Of a DNA stretch of 64,000 nucleotides, positions 45,201-59,491 are shown in pieces. Below the pieces are notes generated by a model that did not search any database, was not told the origin of the DNA, and was given only the letters and a program-made list of their open reading frames with translations. The position numbers and the translations under genes were made by a program. The stretch's first letter is position 1. Each line of letters opens with the position of its first letter. Source of the stretch: Pogonophryne albipinna (taxonomy: Eukaryota; Chordata; Actinopteri; Perciformes; Artedidraconidae); NCBI GenBank assembly GCA_028583405.1, contig CM053264.1, positions 8,002,530 through 8,066,529 of the forward strand, given 5' to 3'.

Positions 45201-46658
45201 CTGAATCACTTCCTCTCTGACACACTCTCAACAAACAAAGAACATGTGAGGCTTCGCAAAGAACACATTTACTGTCAGTATGATATGTGTGGCCCTTGAG
45301 GTCACATTACAAACATCCTCGCCCACCTGTCGAGCTCATAAAGCTGATTGAGTAAGAAAAAGAGTTTGGTGGATTCTACCCGGCAAATCTCTTGATTCCT
45401 GCAGGTCCCGTTTTAAGTATTCCTTTTGATGACTTATTTTATATCTTCCTTCATTACATTCCGCCTCATATAAGCTTTTTACATCTCCAGTGGGCATGTA
45501 ATTATTCTGCAGGGAGAACAGCCTCCGTGCAATATAGGCTTACAAGTGTTGTGAATATTTGTAGCATCCATTTTCTAATTCAAAAGAGTCATCGGGCCTC
45601 CTTTGAATTCCCACCTCTCTTTTACACCGTCTTTGCACATGTTCTTTCCTGCCATTTACCGGCTGTGGCTGCATTTCCAACAGAGGATGAGGAGTCACAA
45701 CAAATCCCAAAGTGCAGAAATAAAGATGAATGAATGGCGGACCCAGCGGAGCCTGAAATCAAACACGGAAAAATGTCTTTCACAGAACAAAGGGCTCCAG
45801 AGACATTCTGTCCAGATACGGAGATGTTGGGTTGTGTATCCAGAGATTAATTCAGCAACATGATTAATTATGTAAACAGTGTTATCGGTGTGGGGATGCT
45901 AACAGATCGCTACAGCCGGACATTTGGATTCTGTCGGCTTGTGTACCTTCATTAATGGAGTGCCAGCGTCCAGAAGCAAGGTTGTTGGAGGTTGCAGCTC
46001 CTCTGATACACAGGAGGCGTTTCATCATGATTCTAAAATTAAAGAGAGATATATTCAGCATGCATTGTGACCTTGTCGGCTTAGAGTCCGAATGGATCAG
46101 TTTCAACAGAGAGAAGGATACGTCCAGGTAGGTCCTACCTGGAGAATTAGAGGTTTTGTTATTAAAAGATATTACAATGATGTTTCTGTTGAGATTGCAA
46201 TACAGGTGGAATCTGTCAAATATTTGCTTCATAGGCTTAGTGTGTTTATATAGCACCTTAACATGAGTGCTAGAGGACGGTTAGACGCTGCACCAGTGAT
46301 GCTGAAAAGCCAGACATGAGATAAAGATCTAAGATTATTGATTCAAAATGATTTGTTGGCTAGTGACCCCACATTAGTAATTGCAAAGCCTCAGTACCCT
46401 CTTAATAGGCTCTAATGAAGACAGTGAGATATATAAGACGAGGTTCAGTTACATTCTGGACTAATAACTCTCATAATTAGTGATTTCTCAGTGCCACGAG
46501 AGAACATACAAAATTACACCAGGTTCAGTGAAGTCAGCATGGCCTGTTGTCAGTCAGCACAATTAGATTTCCCTCTGTGGGTCCATGTAGTGATGACGAT
46601 GCAGGACGATGCCCACACTGTGTGAGTAGTTTATGTATGGGATGTTGACTGCTCACAT
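42248..46658. other. Intergenic, nothing gene-like seen
   Basis: No supported gene. A 17-bp unit TTTTTTTAGAGCACACC is duplicated near 42314-42348. A telomere-like tract lies at 43027-43051 and a CACG/CA tract at 43611-43635. The ORFs at 44323-44559 and 45392-45733 match nothing I know and look like chance. Confidence 0.7.
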
Positions 46659-46662
46659 TTAA

Positions 46663-46850
46663 AGGGGCCTTTTTATGCTTCCTGGGTTTTCCTTTTCCTC
46701 TAATGTGTTATGTAGGTGCATGTGAATGGTCTGCAAAGGCTAAAATCCCTCCAGAGGGAGTTTCTCTCCCACACACTCCTCCCCGGGGGGGGACAATTTC
46801 ACACATATGTATAAGCGGTTAACCAATCACAAGCAGACTCGGCTCTGGGT
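46663..46850 (+). mobile_element. Left end of a TTAA-type miniature element (truncated)
   Basis: After TTAA at 46659-46662 the text AGGGGCCTTTTTATGCTTCC, AATGTGTTATGTAGGTGCAT and GAATGGTCTGCAAAGGCTAA matches, from memory, a common teleost TTAA element end. GGGAGTTTCTCTCCCACACA and CCAATCACAAGCAGAC also fit its subterminal region. No inverted partner end was found downstream, so it is truncated. Confidence 0.55.
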
Positions 46851-48688
<1,838 letters not shown>

Positions 48689-48790
48689 ACCTAAATCTGT
48701 TTACACAGTCACGTGTGGGGACTCGCCTCCCTTATGGGGACATATTGGAGGTCCCCATGAGGGGAATCATTAATTTTAGGGTGAAGACTT

Positions 48791-48809
48791 GGTTAGGGTT
48801 AGGGTTAGG
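48791..48809. repeat. Telomere-like (TTAGGG)3 tract
   Basis: GGTTAGGGTTAGGGTTAGG is a perfect run of about three units. Confidence 0.85.
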
Positions 48810-48908
48810 CATGTGTTGGTTATGGTTAAGGTTAGGATAAGTCTCCAGGAAATGCATGTAAGTCAATGTAATGTCCCCTGAAGTGATGTATACATGGTAT
48901 GTGTGTGT

Positions 48909-49379
48909 CAGTGGTGGTTCTAGACCAATTTGACTGGGGGGGCCACTGGGGGGGCCAGTTATTTTCTGAGGGGGGCACAATAAATGCAGGACGAAAAAGA
49001 GAACTAGACAGTATGAAGTAATTGCGCATAAGAAAACAATGCAATACAGTTATTGGTATTTGTTTCAGTACACTTATTTATTTCAGATAGATCTTATAGT
49101 TATTACTGTTAGCTTCAGCTTAAGTTATAGTGCAATGTTTGCACTAACACCATATTTATATAAAAATAAAGGCAATGAACAGTTACATCACTACTTTACA
49201 TAAGGGTGCCTGCACAATCTCACATTACAGCAACAAAATCCTGCGGTATTTGGCAAACCGAGTACCAGAAAATATACATTTAAAAAAAAAAAAAATTCAT
49301 TGTTAGGGGGGCCACAGGGGGGTCAGAGGTCAGTGTTAGGGGGGCACTGGGCCCCCCTGCCCCCCTAGAACCGCCCCTG
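48909..49379. mobile_element. hAT-type miniature element (471 bp)
   Basis: The left end is CAGTGGTGGTTCTAG and the right end, inverted, is CAGGGGCGGTTCTAG, matching at 13 of 15 bases. Ends starting CAG with an internal GGTTCTAG are a familiar non-autonomous hAT form in fish. The subterminal regions are G-rich (GGGGGGGCCACTGGGGGGGC) at both ends. There is no ORF. Both flanks are TG repeat, so the 8-bp target duplication cannot be read with confidence. The element seems to have landed inside a TG array. Confidence 0.8.
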
Positions 49380-49380
49380 G

Positions 49381-49554
<174 letters not shown>

Positions 49555-49678
49555 CCAGTACTTCAGTGTTAATGTGTTGTGGACAGAGAGTGCTGCGGGG
49601 GCAGCAGCAGTAATGGGGTGCGGGTGCTGTGTGAGTTAACATGGGTTCAGCTCTCAGTAAATACAGACATGGCCATCA

Positions 49679-49680
<2 letters not shown>

Positions 49681-49756
<76 letters not shown>
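49681..49756. repeat. (AC)n microsatellite, about 76 bp
   Basis: A pure AC array 127 bases after the TG array. The two form an inverted, complementary pair able to pair as a long hairpin. Confidence 0.98.
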
Positions 49757-49757
<1 letters not shown>

Positions 49758-51764
49758 AAGGGCACATCTTCTAAACAGCCACACATGTCCCCCCCCTCAG
49801 AGTAATGCTCCCCCCCCCCCTCTCATTTCATTTCATGGGGCTGTTCATTTCACACCTCTGTCCCTGTGAGTACACTCTGTGGGAAGTGCACACAGACTAC
49901 TGAAATACTGCACAGTCGTGTGTGTAAATGTTATATCTGAAATTGGTCTGTCAAACAAATTGATTTCACATTTTTATTCTGGTGTTAATAAACCTAAAAA
50001 GGGTATTGCACAAACATCTATTTAACACATTATAGGAAAAAACTGCATAAAGCCATTACAGAGCTGAGGGAGGTGTATTACAGGAAGTAATAGTGATTTA
50101 TAATGCAGTTTGTTTATCCAAATAAACATAAATATTACAAACATAATTAGCTTTACTGAGTTTATTTGTTGCGTGTCGACCGACATGTTTGAACTATATA
50201 AATCAGTTAAAGTTTTAGGAAAGATACACAATCATGCTGTTTTTTTGGCAATGGATTAATGAAAGAGCAAGAGAAAAAAAGAAGAGGTACAGCATTGAAG
50301 CCCGATGATAAATCAGGATGTGCTACTTTCCTCTCCTCTATTTCCCTCCCCACTGCTCCGCAAAGCATCAAAGTGATGCCGATGATGAAAGGCTGAAAGC
50401 AGTGAATGCTTTTAATTGTAAACCTTGATCTCTGCAGCCACCTCTACACAAACGACAAAAAAAGCTCAAACCGCAGAGGGACCTTGAGGACAATGTTTGA
50501 ATGTGACTTTTGTGTTGAGTCGTGACAGTCCTCTGGAAATTTGCCATCAATTTGTATTAATTCTAAGAAGAGAAGAATCATGATTTGAGCATAGCCTGTA
50601 AACAGGAAGTTTACTTAACCGCCCTGATGTCACAAATTGGTTTCTGGAATTGTGTTTTGAAGCCTTGAGTTGGCCAGCTCGTCTCTGCCTCCCCACTCAC
50701 ATGACTGTGCCACTGTGAGAACTCACGTTCAATTTGGAGTTATTGAGTCTTAAATGAAGTTAGGTCATGTGAAAAAGCGCAGAAGATGTAACAATCACTT
50801 TCAGCCCACGGCGTCCTTTAGACTCTGGACAAAAGGGCCCACAATGAAAATAATGGATTCATTCTGTGCTGCCGGAGTGAGGATTGAAAATTGTGCTCGG
50901 CCATTTATTGGTGCAATCTCCTAAATGGCTACATCGTTCACGCGGCAGCCTCTGTGAGCGGCGCTCTGTGCACTGAATGGAGACCATCAAACGGACGTCA
51001 GGAGGGAAGGGAAACACAATCAGGACTGAGCGACGCTGAGTCATTTACTGTCGGCTCAACGAGACTGAGAGGTCAGGACCCTGGCGCAGGATAGAGAAGG
51101 ACGCTTTAATTATCTATCTTGTATTTTGATATTGATAATACTCATTGTCTATCAACTACATTGAAGCCACTGCCCTGAAACATGACATCTAAACACCAAT
51201 AAGAAGAAAGGTCTATCAAAAATGCCAAATAAATATATAATAAACAAAGAGCTTTTTAAATTGGAAATTAAAACAAATTAAAATATGCTTAAAATAAACC
51301 TCCTTAAACTATCAAAATAATCAAGATTGCTCAATATTTGTCCATGTGATTAATTACTGTTCTTTTTTTTGTCATTATTTATGTTCAATATATTTACATT
51401 TCATGAATTTGTACATTATTTAAATGTCACAGCACTGGTGGACAACAACAGTCCCATAATTGAACGTTAAGTGTGTTTGCATCCCTCAAATGGAGGTCTG
51501 AGTCTATTTGTGATTATAAATTAGAGAAAGATTAATCACACCAAATAAACATTTGCATATGTATAGCACTGAGTGCAATCAAAGCCATTCTGACTTCTCT
51601 GGACCTAGAGAGGTCATGCATATAACACTTAGCATGGGGAAGCTTTTTGTAAATGTTTGTGAGTAAACTGTTTTGCTTTCTTCTTCTGAGATTTTACAGA
51701 CAGCAGGTACACTCGTGTATTTATATTTCACAGTCAAGTTGTAGCCAAAAATGCTTCCGGTCAT

Positions 51765-51960
51765 GATCTGTCATTGTGTTTCCTGTTGATTGGCTGATTC
51801 TCTTCACCTGTGTTTCCACCTGCCCTCTCCAGCTGTGTCTGGTCCTGGTGATTGGCTCGGCTTGCATTTAGGTTCCGTTCCTCCTGTTTAGATCCTTGTT
51901 TTCTCGTTCATTGGAGAGTTCTGGTTTACCTTGCCATGAATTCACCATAAAAATATATTT
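51765..51960 (+). mobile_element. LTR-promoter-like repeat island
   Basis: TTTCCTGTTGATTGGCTGAT, CTTCACCTGTGTTTCCACCT and GCCCTCTCCAGCTGTGTCTG line up with the island at 38455-38610. It has CCAAT-type GATTGG sites and a C/T-rich right half. No coding remnant is present. Confidence 0.5.
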
Positions 51961-52984
51961 TGGCAATGGCAATCACATTTAGTAGCTCCGTCTCTCAAAC
52001 ATCAGAATATAAGAACCTATTTCCAGCCTCTGCAGTCGTTTATTGCTCAGCAGATTGTTGACATGGGGACAAAAAGGCCCGAATCCAAGCTGCAGCAAGC
52101 ATGACTGATATTTATGATGCAAATGTTATGGTAATGTAATTCCCTGCAAGCTTACCATGTGAACTAGTTTTGTATCCAGCTCCACAACTGCTTGAACTAG
52201 CAGCTTTTCACAATAAATGCAGAAGTGGGTCCTGAATAAAGGGAACACTTGGTCCCTGCGCTCCTCATCTATCATGCACAATGTGCTGACCGCTGGCTTC
52301 TTCTACAGGGTCTTCTGCACCGAGAACTAGGTTGAGAAAGTGGCCATGCCCATATAAATAAATAAATAACAGTCCCCATCTTGTGTTTCCACATCATGAT
52401 ATTATGTTTCTCAGCGGCCGTGCTGCTGGCGGCTGCCATTACCTCAGCATCGTGCCACTCTGCTCTGTCGGAGGTGTAATGTGCTCCCTGAGGATAACTC
52501 GATTGTGCCTCATCGCAGAAGTCTGCTCTAATGACCCGCTGGGAGCACGTGTGTGGAGGGAAAGGGCCATGAAATGATGCCATTACGCCCGGGGCGAACC
52601 TGAGATACAGTAAGGATAGTGTCTTAATGAGAGGGAGACATTTGGCCATGAACGCTTTCACGGATCGTATCTGTCACAGCACGCGGGTTAAACACATCAT
52701 ATGTTCAGTTTGTATATGGAGTTACAGTAGAGTGAAGCTTTGACTAGGAGGCGTAGCCATGACATGTACATGCTTGACATTGGGGAATTTGCTGCACAAG
52801 ACATTACAAAAAAAGTCTTAATGGCAACCAAAATAATGGCAATAATTTCTTTCTTTATTCGTCATTTTCTTTTTTTCTTTAATAGAGATCATTTTCTGGT
52901 ATTTTTGTATTTAATTTTATTTATTCATTTGTAATTTTAGGTTTTTTATTTATTTAATTGAGATTGTTTTGTGGTATTTTTTTG

Positions 52985-53085
52985 CCAATGTAATGCTCCA
53001 GACTCCATTCCAGTAGGTGGAGGTAAGGAACCTTATCGTTGCTTGCGAACTTCCAATAAACTCCGAAGACTAGAAGAACGTTAGG
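52985..53085 (+). repeat. Dispersed teleost repeat fragment
   Basis: CTCCAGACTCCATTCCAGTA, GGTGGAGGTAAGGAACCTTA, TCGTTGCTTGCGAACTTCCA and ATAAACTCCGAAGACTAGAA follow a repeat I recall as common in fish genomes, normally ending in a GAA-rich tail. The class is not certain. Confidence 0.5.
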
Positions 53086-56000
53086 AGCAACCTTTACGCT
53101 CATAAATCTATATTTATTTCAGATTGTTTTTCGTGGTTGTAGCTCTCTTGGTAGCAGTGCCATCAGTGACCCTTTAGTAATGGTAGATAGATAATCCCCA
53201 TCCTTGTCCCCCTCAGGCTGACCTGTACGACTTCCGTGATCCTCTGACTTTTCAGTAGTTATTAAACAATAAAAGCAACTATAACTTAGACAGTTAAATG
53301 TAAAGATTTAATACCAGTTATCTCTGTGAATCCTCTCTGCATGTCCTTCAGTACGCCGTGTCCTTAACCCGGCTCACTGTAAAACTTTAATCATGTTTTT
53401 ACTGCCTTCACATTAAAGCCGAGCTGTGGAGACGCCTCTGCTGGTGCAGAGACAGAGGGCACTGCCCACTGTGGAGCACAGCTGATGGACAATGAGACGA
53501 TTATGGGATGCCGCTCCTGTTGTGTGTTCAGAAGGCCAGGAAATATTATGACATGCTTGGTTATCCTACTTGTGACGCAAGTTAAGGCAAAGGATTGTAG
53601 ATTGGTGAAGGGATGACGTATTTTAGAAGGCCTACACCGACAAAAAGTGATATTTTTCCATTGGATTTTGGAATATTGCAGAAAATATAACTAAAATATG
53701 TAACTTCAGGTCACTACTGCTAAACTAAAGGTTGCTAACGTTAGCCGCATGACGTTAATTTAGACACTTGTCAGCCATTTTGAAGACATGTAAAAGCTTC
53801 AGAATCGCACACAAGCATACTTAGGAACAGGAAGTTGTTTAGCTTACTAATTTAGGATAATATGGGTTTAGGAATCACTCCTGCACAGCTGTGAATTAGG
53901 GTGTTAAGGAGCTGCACCCCCCAGTGTCAGTCTGACTCCTGCTTACAGTGGGACCCCTCCCCCACGTCTGCAGCTGATATCATGCTGCAGTCAGGGCAGA
54001 TATCATCGTGCCTGATAGCAGTGGTACTGGCCATGATTGCCATCTGACCACGAGCCCATTAGAGCTCCGTAAGTCTGCTGTGATTTGGCTGCAGCTGCTT
54101 GTTTACAGCAGTCGTTCCTGACAGAACAAACAGGTGCTGCAGTGGTCCTGGCTGGACCCCCGCCATCAGCTGCCCAACAGAAGCGTGGCTGAGCAGATGT
54201 CCCCCATCTCTGAGTACAGCCACTGGATCTTAAATATCCACTTCAAAAATACGAATTTCACTCTGGATGACAAAATGTATCTTCCGTCCATGCTGTCAGT
54301 TATCATCAATGATCGAGCTCCAAATACTTCACATATTCTTCTTTTGTTAAATGCCAGGTATTGAATATGACAGTGGGGATGTTAGTGAAATAGCAGAATA
54401 TAAGTTTGTTTTCATACTGTAGTTGCAGCTCAGCAAGGGGACACGTCTGTGGGAACACAAAGAAGGAGCCTGGGGACTAAGAAGAATAACTAGAACATGC
54501 ACAGTGGATTTGTCTTACTCACACTGCTAAAGAAATATTAGCTCCCGTTGAGCTTTGTAAAAGTATTTTCGCACGGGACAAGAATAGTGTTAAGTGCAGT
54601 CAGATTGTCTTTGCACCGCAGTTGTATTTTCCTGGTGAAATATCCTTAACTTCGTTCTGCAACCCCATGAGGTTTTCCCCTAAGGTAAAGGAATAGTGGT
54701 TAGGAAAATACATAGGCGCTGATTTTTGGTGGTGAATTCAACCACAAACCAGTACTCTGCCAAATGAGGAGGACTTGTTGGGCAGAAGAGGCTCTTTCCC
54801 TTTGAGTTATTGGTAAGAACTGGTCAGGAGCAGTTTCCAGAGGAGGCTTTACACTTCCTTCCCCAGACAGCAGCCACAGTGATCCGTGTATTTGCATCAG
54901 CAGCGGATGGCCTCATTATGTTCTGAAGATCCTCCACACTCCTACAGTTTGAGCACATTCTTGGACTGTTGACAATTACCGGGGAACACAAGCAGACACT
55001 GTGTGTTTGTATATCTAAAAATTCCCCAGGAATGAATATATTCACGACGCACTAGACTTGAATGTGTTGGTTTTAATCGAAGTCATGGATCCATCATTTC
55101 CTCCTCTTCTGGCATTCAGCTTAGCCTCTCGAGCTTGCGTAAAAGCAACAACAGTGAGATTATTTATGGGTCTGAATGTGAAGTGTGAGGTCTGTTTTTT
55201 CCAAGCGAGCCGTGCAGAGGCTCAGCGTTTTACAGACAGATTTAAATTCCGACACGTGAGGATGTAGACAAAAACGACACGTGTTCTGAGCTAATACCCC
55301 AAACAGCAACACAACAGTGTTTTCAGTACAAGTGCATTAAACTGTGTGTTATATATATATATATGTTCTTGTTTTGTTTCATTTCTAATTAAATGTCTGC
55401 GGCATCAGTTGGCTAAGGTGCGATGAATTATGTTATTTAGTTTATGAGTTGCCTTCTTATGGAATTGTCTCAACGCCCATCAGTCCAGGATTAATCAGAC
55501 ATATTTAATAAAACAGCTAATATGATAAAGCCATTAAGCTCGAAACCGTGTTCACAAGGATGTATGTATGTATGTTTGTATGAAGCTATTGTGTGTACCT
55601 GCACTGTGTGTACACTCCTGGATGAATCTCATTTGTATTTATGATAAATATATTATCTGAGTGGGTAGGAGGATGTGTCCGAGTGTCAGCACATTATTTT
55701 ACCGCTCACAGAGAAACATGTCCCCAGTTAGCATGCTCCCACCACAAGGTCACGTGCCGGTGCAGCGCTCCCCATTAATTACACTATCCCTGCATTAACA
55801 TACGCTAAACAGAGTGTCAGTTGGAGCGGCGCAGTGTTTACGGGAACACATCCCCTCTCTGCTACCTGGGTAGGTCATCCTCTAAAGATGCTATTAATCT
55901 TCTTTTTAATTATGGATATAATGCCATTGTATAAAGCTGGATTAGTTGCACAGATTGATCTTTCTTTTCCCCCTCCTGTATATATCCGCTGACAGTGTGT

Positions 56001-57761
56001 GGGCTTGTATAATTATGAGGAAGCAAAGGAGGAGGAGAATCTGTAAGTAGCCCCCCACCCCCAAGCTCATAAAAGCACAACAAGCAAATGAAATAAATAG
56101 ATAGAATATTGAATGATTATGAATAGTTAAAGCTTTGATAAAAATGTATTTCTTTTAAAAGGCAACTTCTCGTAAGATCTTACTTCAGGCATCTAGGAAA
56201 AAGCCTATTCCAAAAAACATGGAAACAGGAAGTACTATAAATCCAATTTATTTCATATCCGGGTTTTAGGAAACATTCCTTAAACATCTGACATTCTGCA
56301 AAGTAAACATAATCATTTGATGGATGAAAGTTATGGAAGAAGATACTCTTGTCTGTGCGCCTAATGTTACGCCAGCAGCTTGTTAGCTTAGCTTAGCATT
56401 AGGACTAGAAACAGAATGGCTCTGTTCAAAGGTAATACACCAACACCAGCGCCTAGAGCTCATCAATTAATCTATTTTATCTGGAAAAGAACAAATCACT
56501 GTTTTATGAGGACGGTCTTGCTGGGCTGTTTGTTGGGCAGGACCAGTTGCCAGGCAACCAGCCATATTAGAGCATAATAAATGTTGTCCTCTTGCCCTTG
56601 GCAGTCCATAACCATTGGAGACTCCAGGAAGTATCTGGTCCTCAGAATAATTGGAGCACAAATGAGTAATTTGTATTCGTTGATTACTGTCAAGTTACTG
56701 TATCAGCAGGAAATTAAGTTACCGTTTGTTGTGTCCATTTATTTCAGTTAGGACAGTGCGTTAACGATGGAGATGCCAATGAGAATGCATTTCTAATGAA
56801 GTTTTCCACTTTGGTTTGTTTTAGATTGAGATAAATATACATGCTTATAAAATATTTGAGACATTGTAGTTTTTGTATGATAGGTAAGAGAATGTCTCTC
56901 TTTGGATTAACTCACTCACAAAATGTCTTCATGTAGTTTAGAGGTCAACATGTTTTATGTCCTTGACTTCAATGTCAGACCTTTCAAATTGCTGTCGAGA
57001 GGCACATCAGAGACATGAGGCACATGCGTGTATAATGTAGGACCTGACCCTGGAACAGTTTGTGCATGAAGCCCCCTCATTGTGGCTCCTCCGTGGTCAC
57101 ATTTTGCTGCATTGCACTTTACAAAGATCATTATCAGCACATTTAAAACAATGAATGCATGCATTCATCTCTGGGGCGAGAGCTGGAGGTCTTTCACTCT
57201 TTGTTGCTTTACTGAGAGAAAGGGCTGTGGATGAGTCTGGAGCTGCAGGATGTAGACATCATGTTGAGATAACGTCTGTACGCTGTCGAGCCAAATGTCT
57301 TTCTTACTGTATGTCCATTCAATTTAAGCTGTTTACGTTTCCTAATCCCCCCACTGTATACTCATCATCTTAGCTATTACATTTAATAAGGATGGAAAAC
57401 GGTATACTTGATAAGATCATCCTGATTATTTTCAAGGATCCATTTAAATAAATTAGATTCCTTTGATCACATGGTGAGATGTTCATTTGTTCATTTATGT
57501 GTTTTCCACTGCTCCACGGCTTAACCAAAATCACATATATACATCTCAAAATCCTTTTAAACAATCCCTACATTTAAAGAGCCTGTGACACGAGTTTCCC
57601 CCATCATCCAAACCCATCAATTTGAGTAAATATTGTCCCCTTGAAAACCGTTACTGAACTGATTTAGGATATTTGTACTTTGATAACCATTAATCTGCCC
57701 TTCAATGTTGACCATTTTCTGGATCTTCTCGGGGATTCTTCAAGTCCCGCCAAATTATGGG

Positions 57762-57769
57762 TGACGTCA
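57762..57769. promoter_or_regulatory. CRE palindrome TGACGTCA upstream of short ORF
   Basis: A perfect CREB/ATF palindrome 62 bases before the ATG at 57831, placed as in the element at 41200-42243. Confidence 0.5.
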
Positions 57770-57830
57770 TTGCGGGCACAGCGCTCCAGCTGCACCGTTC
57801 AGGATCCCAGCATCTGCATGTAAACGCACG

Positions 57831-57983
57831 ATGGTGCACACAGCAGCAAGCTCAGACAGCGATGACAGTTTAATTTTGAACGTGTCTGAGAGCTCATATG
57901 AGGCTGAAGGATCGGTTTATGTTGTATCTGTTAGAAGTTTAGGAATTAGGTGCGTCAATATGGGCGATCATACGGTCATGTAA
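57831..57983 (+). pseudogene. Ser/Asp-rich N-terminal ORF remnant of the TTAA element
   Basis: A 50-residue ORF, MVHTAASSDSDDSLILNVSE..., ends at TAA two bases before the hAT insertion. Like MAEYLSSDSSAEEEVLSNVE in the other TTAA element, it starts with an acidic/serine-rich stretch after a CRE. No cysteine-rich part is seen beyond the insertion. It may be the first exon or start of a related cargo gene; function is unknown. Confidence 0.35.
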
Positions 57984-57984
57984 C

Positions 57985-58856
57985 CAGTGGTGGACTGGGA
58001 CTAAAAATCATCCCGGGACTCTCGACCGGCCCACTTCGGTACCGCTAGTAAATTGTCAACGGGGGGAGTGGGGGGCGGCGGGTGCTGTAGGCTGGGGAAG
58101 GCTAAGCCTTCCCAAATATTTGTGTCACTGCATCCTGGTAAAATACAAATATAATGTATAATGTCTGTGTCTTTGACATTAGCGCTGCTAGCCACCTGTG
58201 CCCTGTACTACGAAGCCAGTTCAACATACCCTGGATATGTTTGAGTAACAAAAAAACTAACAACAACAAACTAACAAACGAGATCTCGCTAAGCGGTCCT
58301 ACGACGCTGGTTATTAACTCGGTAAATCAAGCCAGGGTTTCTCTCACCAGCTGAGAGCGCGTTCACGTCTAAGACACGAGTGGATCTGACTTTAATTACA
58401 TTTGACTTGAGTGTTTCGTCAAAATAATGTGTTGCTTAAAATAATACTTCTGCATACAGTATGTGACACTGTAAGTGTTGCACGGCCAGATACGGCTGGA
58501 GAAGCTGACAAGGATAAGGAAATATATGATATATTATGATATTATATGATCGATGATCTGATTGATGATGTAATATGAATGATAAGTGCGACACGTCGGC
58601 GTCTTCTCTGCATACGGCAGTTTAAACTGTATTTCCTTTATCCTGTAATATAACTTGAGAGATTTAAACTCCGCACACTGAGTTGATCTCTTTTCTATAG
58701 ACGCCGGAGGCGGGCAGCGTCAGGTAAAAGAAGTTATTTAGCCTTCCCAAACCTGAGCCTCACGCGCCGCCTATGGGGATGTACTAGTGACTTATCCGAC
58801 CGGCCCACTTCGGTACCGGCCCATCGGGATTCGTCCCGATGGCCAGTCCGCCACTG
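57985..58856. mobile_element. hAT-type miniature element with another repeat nested inside
   Basis: The left end CAGTGGTGGACTGGGA and the inverted right end CAGTGGCGGACTGGCC match strongly. GACCGGCCCACTTCGGTACC occurs near both ends (58024 and 58799), but in the same orientation. A flank repeat is not clear: the 8-base flanks CATGTAAC and CACCCAGC share only half their bases. The interior 58072-58775 appears to be a second element, listed separately. Confidence 0.6.
58072..58775. mobile_element. Possible second hAT-like element nested inside
   Basis: The left edge GGCGGCGGGTG...GGGGAAGGCTAA and the inverted right edge GGCGGCGCGTGAGG...GGGAAGGCTAA share about two thirds of their bases in an imperfect terminal inverted repeat of some 32 bases. 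There is no ORF. Confidence 0.45.
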
Positions 58857-59010
58857 CACCCAGCCCACGTAAACTGTCAACGGGGGGAGCCTCGCTGCGG
58901 GGAAACGGTGGACCTAGTGTCCCGATCGGAGTGGGAATAATAATAATAATAATAATCCGTGCATTTTATCCATTAATTTCCCCAACATTGTGGTAAAAAA
59001 AAACACACGT

Positions 59011-59340
59011 TTAATCCATGTTGGTGTACTACAACTACAAAAAGCATCGGTTTGTTTTCTCATCAGGAAATGCAGACCGGCTCAAACAAACTATTTGTAA
59101 TCATCATCCTCACGATCATTTAATGTATCATATGTTCGCCGAATTGACATGAAAGCACTAATAAATGTAGTTTAATCCACTTGAGTTTACAACTACAAAA
59201 ATAATCGATTTGTTTTTATATCACATCCTACGGGAGGAAATTCAGCAGCTCTCACTACCGATTTGTAATCCTAATTTAATCATCATCTTCACCACGATCA
59301 TTTATGTTTATGTTCGCCGAATTGACATGAAAGCACTGAC
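59011..59340 (+). repeat. Tandem duplication of a 160-180 bp unit
   Basis: Both copies contain TTTAATCCA, ACAACTACAAAAA, a TCGGTTTG/TCGATTTG block and GTTCGCCGAATTGACATGAA followed by AGCACT. The spacing is 161 bases at the left edge and 178 at the right, so indels separate the copies. Confidence 0.8.
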
Positions 59341-59478
59341 AAATATGAATATACTGTAGTCAACTTCATTAAAACGTTATTAACGTGCCTAAACTCAGTA
59401 ATTCACAATTTCTACGCATGACAACACACTTTGTCCGTGTTTCGCTCTCTCGCCGCACAGTGAAGCGTTCCCGCATTG

Positions 59479-59491
59479 ACGTCACTTCCGG
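59479..59491. promoter_or_regulatory. ACGTCACTTCCGG module near right end of the element
   Basis: Identical over 13 bases to 42047-42059 in the other TTAA element; half-CRE joined to an ETS core. Confidence 0.5.

Larger units (their letters stand above)
49758..57573. other. Intergenic, nothing gene-like seen
   Basis: Apart from the LTR-like island (51765-51960) and a short dispersed repeat (52985-53085), no gene or RNA is recognised. There is a small TA run at 55351-55363 and AT-rich tracts at 52840-52985. Confidence 0.65.

Noticed and set aside
48909..49379. Considered as a CpG-island-like regulatory region because of G/C-rich edges
   Set aside because: The matching inverted termini explain the composition as a hAT element.
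54134..54364. 76-codon ORF beginning MLQWSWLDPRHQLPN
   Set aside because: No recognisable domain, ordinary composition and no splice or promoter context.
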